From: Flavobacterium selenitireducens
GTDB lineage: Bacteria > Bacteroidota > Bacteroidia > Flavobacteriales > Flavobacteriaceae
DNA length: 64,000 bases
Reading direction: 5' to 3'
Assembly (NCBI RefSeq): GCF_014748335.1
Contig: NZ_JAAVIY010000003.1
Coordinates: 310,001-374,000 of the forward strand
Shown here: positions 57,746 to 64,000 of the stretch, in pieces
Layout: each line of letters begins with the position of its first letter
Position numbering within the stretch: position 1 is the stretch's first letter
The notes under the pieces: generated by a model
What the model was told of the DNA's origin: nothing
The model's database searches: none
The model's input: the letters and a program-made list of their open reading frames with translations, nothing else
Made by a program: the position numbers and the translations under genes

Positions 57746-60700
57746 TTATTCAGGATCTCGTCCGAAAAGCTTGAACTTCTCGTTGTATTGGTTAAAGACG
57801 CCTTTGTTCTTCTCGTATAGCTCGACGTCGCCGCGATCTTTCATCACGATGAGCAAGCTGCGATAGCGTTCTATGGCACTTACGATATCGACGGCAATCA
57901 AGCCTTGTTCGGCGTTTCTCAAACCTTTGTAGAAGGTGAGCTCCTGTTGGTATTTGACGATAAGGCGCTGCAAAAGTTCGCGTGCCCTTTCTTTTTCACC
58001 AATCGCGTAGAGGCCGCCCGCAAACGGTTCGACCATGGTGTAATAGCCGTAGTAATCCATCGGCATCTTGGCAAGCGCAAGGTCAATGATCGTCTTGGCC
58101 TGTGCATTCTTGCCTTCGTTGATGAGTTGTTCCATCAGACGCGCCATATTGGTGCGATACGTAATGCTGTTCTTACGAGTCTCAGGATCGTGGTAAATGC
58201 TCGTGCTTTCGCCATTGCCCCAATCCCATTTGGTCACGATGTTGAACATTTTTTCGCTGTCGATGCTTCCCATATCGAGCATGCTCGGCGCTTTTTCGAG
58301 AGAAGTTTTCATCGGGACCAGTTTGTAAACGACGCCGTCGAGTTGGAGGTAATCTTTCATCCAGAGATAATCGTCGTCGCCAAAGCTGCCTCCCGTGAAA
58401 TAGATCGGACGTTTCCAGTTGTTGTTCTGCAAGATGTCGAGCATCATGATTCGATTCTTGTAGATGGCCTGGCCTTTGATTTCGATATCGATGAACGGAA
58501 CAATGGAATCGTGGTATTTCGCAGCCACGACATTGTTTGCGATGACGGCATTTTTGTCGACCGGAATACGGACTTTGTTTGTCGGATAGAAGTGGTATTT
58601 CTGACCGTTCTCAAATTCGTAAAGCGCACGCGGATCGTCGAGTTTGAGGAAGTCAAGGAAGCTCTTGAGGTCGATCGATTCTTTTGTCGTCTGACGGAAA
58701 ACGGCATAGTCCAATTTATCGCCTACGTATTGATCGTGAGTAAACGATATCGGGGCGCCTTCGGAATCCCACGTCTTCATCTTCGACTGGTCGATGTACC
58801 AATCGGTCATGAAAAGGCTGGTGTTGATGATCTTGATGTCGCGTCTGATGCCTTCGATTTCCTGGGCGTACCAAAGCGGAAACGTGTCGTTGTCACCAAT
58901 CGTGAACAAAATCGCGTTTTTATCACACGAATTCAGGTAGTTTTTGGCCATCGCGATCGCGGTGTAGCGGTTCGATCGGTCGTGGTCGTCCCAGTTTTGG
59001 GAAGCCATGAGAACAGGCGAAGCCAGCAAGCAAACCGCAGTAACCAAAGGAACTGCGATTTTTGCGGCCAGTTTTTTCGTGGCCCACTCGTAAATCGCAT
59101 ATGTGCCGAATCCGACCCAAATCGCGAAGACGTAGAACGATCCGACAAGCGCATAATCACGCTCGCGAGGTTCAAACGGACGCTCGTTGAGATAGATCTT
59201 GAGTGCCAAACCGGTAAACAGGAACAGGGCCAGCATCACGTAGAAACTTTTGAGATCCTTGTTGGCGTGGTAAACCAACCCGATTATTCCTAAAATGAAC
59301 GGCAGGAAAAAATAGACGTTGCGTCCTTTGTTGTTTTTGGCGTCGTCAGTCAAGTTGTCTTGAGGGCCGATGTGCATTTCGTCGACAAACGAGATTCCGC
59401 TGAGCCAGTTGCCATCGAGAATGTCGTATTTCCCTTGAATGTCGTTTTGGCGACCGGTAAAGTTCCACATCAGGTATCTCCAATACATATATCCGAATTG
59501 GTATTCGAACATGAATCCGATGTTATCGACCGTCGATGGTTTTTCTATCGCAAGGAATTCTCCGTAATGCTTGAGGAATTTGACGTAACCCTCTCCGTCG
59601 ATCTGGCCCGAGGCGTGAGCGCGGCGAAATTCGGACACGATGCTCACCAATTCCTGTTTTTGCTCTTCTTCTATATATTGGTCGATGTCCGGACGAATCT
59701 TGAATTCCGGCGGATTGGTGAAGTTGATGTAATTCTCGACGTGATCCGTGCTCCAGAGACGCGGAAGTATCGCTTTGTGGTTGTCGTCGCTGTTCTGCTC
59801 GGCGTTTTTATAATTGTTGGTGATTACGTATTTGCCCGATTTGTAGTCGCGCTCGTAATTCGGTTTTTTGTCGAGATACGGCTCATCTGCGTCAAGCGGT
59901 GCGAACATATCCGTGTATTGCGGGCCGTAGAACAATGGATTCGCTCCATATTGTTCGCGGTTGAAATAGGCAAGGAGCTCGGCCGCATCGGACGGTTTGT
60001 TTTCGTTGATGACGGTGTTGGCGTTGGCGCGTATCGGAAGCATCATCCAGGTTGAAAATCCGAGGAAGATGAAAAGCAGGCACAAAACAATAGTGTTGTA
60101 GAATGCCAGCCCTTTTTTGCGTGTGTACGTGAGTCCGAAGTAAAAGAAGGCGATCATCACCAACGCGGCGAAAATAGTTCCCGAGTTGAACGGCAGTCCA
60201 AGACTGTTGACCATAAAGATTTCGGTTTTCCCGAAAAAGGCAAGCGACCAAGGCAGCAAAAGCTGGAAAATGAAAAGCAAAACACCAATTACGACGATAT
60301 TCGCGATGATAAAATTCTTGATTGTAATCGTTTTGTAGTTTTTGAAATAGTAGAGGTATCCGATCGACGGGATCGTCAGAATCGCCATGAAGTGAACGCC
60401 GAACGACAATCCGACGACAAGAGAGATGATAAGCAACCATCTGTTGCCACGCGGATTGTGCATGTCCTCTTCCCAACGCAGTCCGAGCCAAAGCAAAAGG
60501 GCGATAAGGAAGGTCGCGGCGGCATAAACTTCCGCTTCGACGGCATTAAACCAGAAACTGTCGGTAAAAGTAAAAGTGAGGGCGCCTACCATTGACGCGC
60601 AAAGCACCATGATGGCGTTGTTTTTATTCCATTCTGAAAATTGGCTGATCAATTTGCGCAGTATGATCGAGGACGACCAAAACATAAGCAAGATCGTAAA

Positions 60701-60967
60701 CGCGCTCGAAAAAACAGAAATCATATTGACCATCAGCGCTACGTACTCATCTCCCGGAGCGAACATCGCGAAAAAAGCGCCCAACATCTGGAAAAGTGGC
60801 GCTCCGGGCGGGTGGCCAACTTCGAGATTGGCAGAAGTGGCAATGTATTCGCCGCAATCCCAGAAGCTCATTGTCGGTTCAACCGTAAGAACGTAAACTA
60901 ATAGAGCAATTGAAAACGCGATCCATCCGGAGATCGTATTCCACTTGCGGAAGTTGAAATCTGTCAT
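57746..60967 (-). CDS. DUF2723 multi-pass membrane protein (GT-C-like)
   Basis: 1073 residues. The first 550-600 hold about ten to twelve membrane helices, starting WISGWIAFSIALLVYVLTVEP (as ISGWIAFSIALLVYVL) and TMSFWDCGEYIATSANLEVGHPPGAPLFQ. The acidic FWDCGE motif early in the first loop is typical of DUF2723 and of GT-C glycosyltransferases, which transfer sugars from lipid carriers at the outer face of the inner membrane. The C-terminal third (about 680-1073) is soluble with TPR-like helices at the end. DUF2723 is common in Bacteroidetes. A link to protein O-glycosylation is plausible but not proven here. Confidence 0.88.
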   Translation of the reverse strand: MTDFNFRKWNTISGWIAFSIALLVYVLTVEPTMSFWDCGEYIATSANLEVGHPPGAPLFQMLGAFFAMFAPGDEYVALMVNMISVFSSAFTILLMFWSSSIILRKLISQFSEWNKNNAIMVLCASMVGALTFTFTDSFWFNAVEAEVYAAATFLIALLLWLGLRWEEDMHNPRGNRWLLIISLVVGLSFGVHFMAILTIPSIGYLYYFKNYKTITIKNFIIANIVVIGVLLFIFQLLLPWSLAFFGKTEIFMVNSLGLPFNSGTIFAALVMIAFFYFGLTYTRKKGLAFYNTIVLCLLFIFLGFSTWMMLPIRANANTVINENKPSDAAELLAYFNREQYGANPLFYGPQYTDMFAPLDADEPYLDKKPNYERDYKSGKYVITNNYKNAEQNSDDNHKAILPRLWSTDHVENYINFTNPPEFKIRPDIDQYIEEEQKQELVSIVSEFRRAHASGQIDGEGYVKFLKHYGEFLAIEKPSTVDNIGFMFEYQFGYMYWRYLMWNFTGRQNDIQGKYDILDGNWLSGISFVDEMHIGPQDNLTDDAKNNKGRNVYFFLPFILGIIGLVYHANKDLKSFYVMLALFLFTGLALKIYLNERPFEPRERDYALVGSFYVFAIWVGFGTYAIYEWATKKLAAKIAVPLVTAVCLLASPVLMASQNWDDHDRSNRYTAIAMAKNYLNSCDKNAILFTIGDNDTFPLWYAQEIEGIRRDIKIINTSLFMTDWYIDQSKMKTWDSEGAPISFTHDQYVGDKLDYAVFRQTTKESIDLKSFLDFLKLDDPRALYEFENGQKYHFYPTNKVRIPVDKNAVIANNVVAAKYHDSIVPFIDIEIKGQAIYKNRIMMLDILQNNNWKRPIYFTGGSFGDDDYLWMKDYLQLDGVVYKLVPMKTSLEKAPSMLDMGSIDSEKMFNIVTKWDWGNGESTSIYHDPETRKNSITYRTNMARLMEQLINEGKNAQAKTIIDLALAKMPMDYYGYYTMVEPFAGGLYAIGEKERARELLQRLIVKYQQELTFYKGLRNAEQGLIAVDIVSAIERYRSLLIVMKDRGDVELYEKNKGVFNQYNEKFKLFGRDPE

Positions 60968-61132
60968 TTTGCAGAAGTTAGAATGTGATACAAAGAAACT
61001 GTTTTTTTGCCAACAGATTGGGCACTTAACAAAAAATTCTGCGGAATGCGAACGGCCCGCAAGCGCTAATTTGCTGTAAAAGACACCCTTCTGGAAACCT
61101 TGTCACAGTTGAGTAGAAAAAAATCAAAAAAA

Positions 61133-61163
61133 TTTGCGCAAATTGATTTTTGTTGTAAATTTG
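61133..61163 (+). promoter_or_regulatory. Promoter for tRNA-Gln
   Basis: TTTG (61133-61136), a 19-bp spacer and TAAATTTG (61156-61163) match the Bacteroidetes consensus exactly. The tRNA begins 19 bp downstream. Confidence 0.82.
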
Positions 61164-61181
61164 CCCTCGCAATAGCAAAGC

Positions 61182-61252
61182 TGGTCCATGGTGTAATGGT
61201 AACACTACGGTTTTTGGTGCCGTCTTTCTAGGTTCGAGTCCTAGTGGACCAA
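61182..61252 (+). tRNA. tRNA-Gln (UUG anticodon)
   Basis: 71 nt with acceptor arms TGGTCCA and TGGACCA, a D-loop with GGTAA, an anticodon arm ACGGT-TTTTGGT-GCCGT placing TTG at positions 34-36, and a T-arm containing GGTTCGAGTCC. CCA is not encoded. It is a single gene with its own promoter and terminator. Confidence 0.93.
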
Positions 61253-61259
61253 CTTCAAG

Positions 61260-61287
61260 AAACCTCCCTTAATCGGGAGGTTTTTTT
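61260..61287 (+). terminator. Terminator of tRNA-Gln
   Basis: AAACCTCCC (61260-61268) and GGGAGGTTT (61275-61283) with a 6-nt loop and a run of T residues, 8 bp after the tRNA. Confidence 0.88.
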
Positions 61288-61463
61288 GTTTTATGGATTT
61301 TGGTTCGGCAGTAATTTTTGCATTGGGCGCGACGTCCTTTCCCCGGCCCCACCCGTGGTAAACCTACCGCTTTCCCTCAATAGTCCCGTACAGAAAAACT
61401 GCCGAAATTGTTAATTCTGCCATTTTGTAGGTTTCGCTATTGTCCAATTTTGAATTAAAAAGC

Positions 61464-61491
61464 AAAAGCCCCCGGTTTCCCAAAAGGCTTT
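61464..61491 (-). terminator. Possible terminator of the universal stress gene
   Basis: Minus-strand AAAGCC (complement of 61486-61491) and GGCTTTT (complement of 61464-61470) surround a 15-nt loop and are followed by GCTTTTT. It lies 24 bp beyond the stop codon. The remaining 61288-61463 shows nothing recognisable. Confidence 0.4.
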
Positions 61492-61514
61492 CTTATAATC
61501 TTAAAAATTTCGGA

Positions 61515-62339
61515 TCAGATCTTAAACGTGACCACCGGGCGGATCGCGTGATTTACCAAGTCTTCGCTGATACTTCCGTTAAAGAAATGCGCAAAACCGG
61601 TGCGACCGTGCGTACTCATCCCGATTAAATCCGCCTTGACGGAATTGGCGAAATTCAAAATCCCTTTCTCAACGTTTACGTCGTTGTAAATGTGAAGCGA
61701 ATAGTTAGTGTATTGGACATCGCGCAAGAAGTCGTTCATGATGTTCTCTGCAACCTGAGTCGGTTTGAAACTGTTAGGCGTGTTGATCATAACCAGGCTC
61801 AGGTGGGACCCGAAATGCTCGGCAAGTTCGAGCAGCTGTTTGAACGGCTTTTTGATCTCGTCGGAAAAGTCGGACGCGAAAACAAAATTATCGGCCTTGA
61901 ATTCCGGCATTTCATTTTTGATCACGAGAACCGGAACGTCCGAACTTCTCACGACTTTCTCGGCATTCGAGCCGATGAACATTTCGTGGAAACCGCTGGC
62001 GCCGTGTGAACCCATGACGATAAAATCGGCGTTTTCTTTTTTAGCTACGCTATTGATTCCTTCGAAGACTTTGCCGAACCGTGTCGTTTCGGTGACCGTC
62101 AATCCGGCAAGGTATGGGGCGTCGAGCAAGTCCTCGAATTTGCTCATAGCCTGGTTCTTAAAGAAAATGATCTCGGGAATGTCGGCTCCCGAAACAGCGG
62201 CATCGCTCCCTTCGTGCGGCAGTTCGAGCATGTGCAACAACAGGATTTCGCTATTTTGTTTTTTGGCGATTTGAGCGGCCACCTTGAGGGCATATTCCGC
62301 CTGATCGGAAAAATCGGTAGGCACGAGAATTTTTTTCAT
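61515..62339 (-). CDS. Universal stress protein, tandem UspA domains
   Basis: 274 residues with two UspA-like halves. The first begins KKILVPTDFSDQAEYALKVAAQIA and carries ADFIVMGSHGASGFHEMFIGSNAEKVVRSSDVPVLVIK, a GxxGxxxxxxGSxxxxV-type ATP-binding loop. The second (from about 150) begins NFVFASDFSDEIKKPFKQLLELA and has ADLIGMSTHGRTGFAHFFNGSISEDLVNHAIRPVVT. Tandem Usp proteins are cytoplasmic and associated with starvation and stress survival. It stands alone, divergent from rimP. The upstream CAAATATT on the plus strand is a near -7 element on the minus strand, but it differs at a key base. Confidence 0.93.
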   Translation of the reverse strand: MKKILVPTDFSDQAEYALKVAAQIAKKQNSEILLLHMLELPHEGSDAAVSGADIPEIIFFKNQAMSKFEDLLDAPYLAGLTVTETTRFGKVFEGINSVAKKENADFIVMGSHGASGFHEMFIGSNAEKVVRSSDVPVLVIKNEMPEFKADNFVFASDFSDEIKKPFKQLLELAEHFGSHLSLVMINTPNSFKPTQVAENIMNDFLRDVQYTNYSLHIYNDVNVEKGILNFANSVKADLIGMSTHGRTGFAHFFNGSISEDLVNHAIRPVVTFKI

Positions 62340-62419
62340 GTGGAAAAAGTGTGAAAATTGTGGAATGATTGTTTGTTCTGAGAATAAAATTACAAATATT
62401 TAACTGTTAAGGCAGATTT

Positions 62420-62447
62420 TTGATTTACAAAAAAATAACTATATTTG
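62420..62447 (+). promoter_or_regulatory. Promoter for rimP-nusA
   Basis: TTG (62420-62422, within TTTTTG), a 17-bp spacer and TATATTTG (62440-62447) match the consensus. Confidence 0.8.
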
Positions 62448-62475
62448 CACCGTTATTTATTGAAAACTAAATAAT

Positions 62476-62499
62476 GAGGGGACGAGAGTCCCCTCTTTT
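62476..62499 (+). promoter_or_regulatory. Hairpin in the rimP-nusA leader (attenuator-like)
   Basis: GAGGGGAC (62476-62483) and GTCCCCTC (62488-62495) form a perfect 8-bp stem closed by a GAGA tetraloop, followed by TTTTC. It lies about 25 nt into the transcript and 13 bp before the rimP ATG, so it resembles a terminator placed before the genes. Confidence 0.65.
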
Positions 62500-62508
62500 C
62501 ATAACTAT

Positions 62509-62973
62509 ATGGCATTTAAAGAAAAAGTAGCCGAGCTTTTGGATGCGGCACTTCAAGAAAGACCTTCGATTTTTCTTATCGATCTAAACGTTCAGGACAG
62601 CGGTAAAATTATCGTGACTCTTGACGGGGACAATGGCGTTACGCTCCAGGATTGCATTGACGTGAGCCGTGCGATTGAACACAACCTCGACAGGGAAGAG
62701 CAGGATTTCGCCCTTGAAGTGGCGTCGGCCGGGGCTACGTCTCCGCTGAAGCTTGTGCGACAGTTCAAAAAGAACATCGGGCGCACGCTCAAGGTCAAGA
62801 CCGCAACCGAAACCATCGAAGCCGAAATTACCGGCGCGAATGAAGATTTCATCACGCTCGAATGGGAAGCCCGGGAGCCAAAAAAAGTCGGAAAAGGAAA
62901 AGAGACTGTTCAAAAGAAACAGGAAATCAATTATTCAGAAATCAAAGAAGCAACCGTTACAATAAAATTTTAA
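62509..62973 (+). CDS. rimP: Ribosome maturation factor RimP
   Basis: 154 residues. The N-terminal domain has [42 protein letters not shown] and [18 protein letters not shown], the latter matching the RimP LEVSSPG-type signature. The C-terminal Sm-like beta-barrel spans about 85-150 ([25 protein letters not shown]). It is needed for 30S subunit maturation. nusA follows after 11 bp, the usual rimP-nusA(-infB) order. Confidence 0.95.
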   Translation: MAFKEKVAELLDAALQERPSIFLIDLNVQDSGKIIVTLDGDNGVTLQDCIDVSRAIEHNLDREEQDFALEVASAGATSPLKLVRQFKKNIGRTLKVKTATETIEAEITGANEDFITLEWEAREPKKVGKGKETVQKKQEINYSEIKEATVTIKF

Positions 62974-62984
62974 TATACGACAGT

Positions 62985-64000
62985 ATGGAAAATCTCGCAT
63001 TAATCGACTCGTTTTCAGAGTTTAAGGATGATAAACTCATTGACCGTGTTACCCTCATGGCCATCCTTGAAGATGTGTTCAGAAATGCCTTGAAGAAGAA
63101 ATTCGGATCTGACGATAATTTTGACATCATCATCAACCCTGACAAAGGCGATATGGAGATATGGAGACGTCGCGTCATCGTTGCCGACGAAGACCTGGAT
63201 TTCGAAAATGAAGAAATCACGCTTACCGAAGCGCGCAAGATAGAGCCGGATTTTGAGATCGGTGAGGAAGTTTCAGAAGAAGTGAAACTCATCGATTTAG
63301 GGCGCCGCGCGATTTTGGCTTTGCGCCAGAACCTGATCTCGAAGATTCACGAACACGACAATACGAACCTTTACAAGCAGTTTAAAGACCTGATTGGGGA
63401 AATTTATACTGCCGAAGTACACCACGTCCGTCCAAGAGTCGTAATTTTGGTAGATGACGAAGGCAATGAGATCGTACTTCCGAAGGAGAAACAGATCCCA
63501 TCTGACTTTTTCCGCAAAGGCGACAACGTTCGCGGCATCATCGAAAATGTCGAACTCAAAGGAAACAAACCGCAAATCGTGATGTCACGTACGAGCGAGA
63601 AGTTTCTTGAGAAGCTGTTCGAGCAGGAAATTCCTGAGGTTTTCGACGGTTTGATCATGGTGAAGAACGTCGTCCGTATCCCGGGAGAAAAGGCGAAAGT
63701 TGCCGTAGATTCTTACGACGACCGCATCGATCCGGTTGGGGCATGCGTCGGTATGAAAGGGTCGCGTATCCACGGAATCGTCCGGGAATTGGGCAACGAG
63801 AACATAGATGTAATCAATTATACGAACAATATCCAGCTGTTCATCACCCGTGCGTTGAGCCCGGCTAAAGTATCGTCGATTAAAATCAATGAAGAGCAAA
63901 AAAGAGCGGAGGTTTACCTGAAATTGGACGAAGTTTCCAAAGCCATCGGGCGCGGAGGCCACAATATCAAGCTGGCCGGGTTGCTGACGGGCTATGAGCT
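62985..64000 (+). CDS. nusA: Transcription factor NusA (3' end outside window)
   Basis: The frame starts at ATG 62985 and is open to the window edge, giving about 338 residues. The N-terminal NusA domain has IDSFSEFKDDKLIDRVTLMAILEDVFRNALKKKFG; an S1 domain follows (about 132-200; GEIYTAEVHHVRPRVVILVDDEGNEIVLPKEKQIP). KH1 is present in RVALVD-type form (DPVGACVGMKGSRIHGIVRELGNENIDVINYTNN) and KH2 begins at IGRGGHNIKLAGLLTGYE, where the sequence ends. NusA binds RNA polymerase and controls pausing, termination and antitermination. The missing part is the end of KH2 and any C-terminal tail. Confidence 0.96.
   Translation, partial: MENLALIDSFSEFKDDKLIDRVTLMAILEDVFRNALKKKFGSDDNFDIIINPDKGDMEIWRRRVIVADEDLDFENEEITLTEARKIEPDFEIGEEVSEEVKLIDLGRRAILALRQNLISKIHEHDNTNLYKQFKDLIGEIYTAEVHHVRPRVVILVDDEGNEIVLPKEKQIPSDFFRKGDNVRGIIENVELKGNKPQIVMSRTSEKFLEKLFEQEIPEVFDGLIMVKNVVRIPGEKAKVAVDSYDDRIDPVGACVGMKGSRIHGIVRELGNENIDVINYTNNIQLFITRALSPAKVSSIKINEEQKRAEVYLKLDEVSKAIGRGGHNIKLAGLLTGYE

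Noticed and set aside
57905..59293. Long plus-strand frame (over 450 codons) opposite DUF2723
   Set aside because: A shadow of the real gene: composition is abnormal and the opposite strand has clear membrane helices and family motifs.

Overview
The window reads as a chromosomal segment of a Flavobacteriaceae member, most likely Flavobacterium or a close relative. The evidence is the gliding/type IX secretion (T9SS) lipoprotein gene gldD beside gldE, three secreted proteins with T9SS C-terminal sorting domains, several Bacteroidetes-only families (DUF3078, DUF3127, DUF2723), Bacteroidetes promoters of the TTTG-N17-21-TAnnTTTG type in front of many genes, and no obvious Shine-Dalgarno tracts. 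Base composition looks moderately high for the genus by eye; I did not compute it. There is no prophage, intact insertion sequence or CRISPR array. Most of the window is core genome, and the unusual material lies in the intergenic spaces and in a few odd small proteins.

Layout. 1-2.5 kb: two tandem M16 peptidase genes (the first cut by the window edge). 2.6-4.7 kb: a DMT transporter, a heavy-metal-associated lipoprotein and a small membrane protein. 4.7-8.4 kb: mutY-ssb-gldE-gldD, read leftward. 8.5-10.7 kb: HU, an uncatalogued 30-residue basic protein, and an RNase E/G gene. 11.2-22.3 kb: a leftward envelope group of a lipoprotein alpha-2-macroglobulin, a degenerate REP-associated-transposase-like protein, penicillin-binding protein 1C and a T9SS adhesin-like protein. 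22.5-25.9 kb: tadA, dxs and DUF3078. 26-30 kb: a secreted M36 peptidase and a dGTPase. 30.3-34.6 kb: RDD protein, nrdA and nrdB. 35-37.8 kb: SRPBCC protein, flavin reductase, DUF3127 protein and aat. 38-42.5 kb: queuosine-precursor transporter and a very large TraB/GumN protein. 43-45.8 kb: rplM-rpsI-rpsB-tsf. 46-48.8 kb: paired ferritin-like proteins and a LacI regulator. 48.9-52.4 kb: serine hydrolase, ankyrin plus DOMON-T9SS pair, DUF1579 lipoprotein. 52.4-61 kb: polA, metallophosphoesterase, a thioredoxin-like protein without its cysteines, polysaccharide deacetylase and DUF2723. 61.2 kb: tRNA-Gln. 61.5-64 kb: universal stress protein and rimP-nusA (nusA cut by the window edge).

How the genes work together. 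GldD/GldE belong to the gliding and T9SS machinery that would export the three sorting-domain proteins. The macroglobulin and PBP1C form the periplasmic defence/wall-repair pairing known from other bacteria. dGTPase, NrdAB, PolA, MutY, SSB and the DUF3127 protein cover nucleotide supply and DNA maintenance. HU, the 30-residue protein, RNase E/G, the S2/S9/L13/EF-Ts cluster, RimP and NusA cover translation and RNA metabolism.

The strongest non-genic signal is two families of dispersed intergenic repeats. One is a set of four near-perfect palindromes of 33-35 bp whose arms vary with matched changes on both sides. The other is a REP-like family (a GTCCGCT box, a variable hairpin and an AGCGG core) with three fuller and two partial copies. 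A RAYT-like protein that has lost its HUH motif is embedded in the envelope operon.
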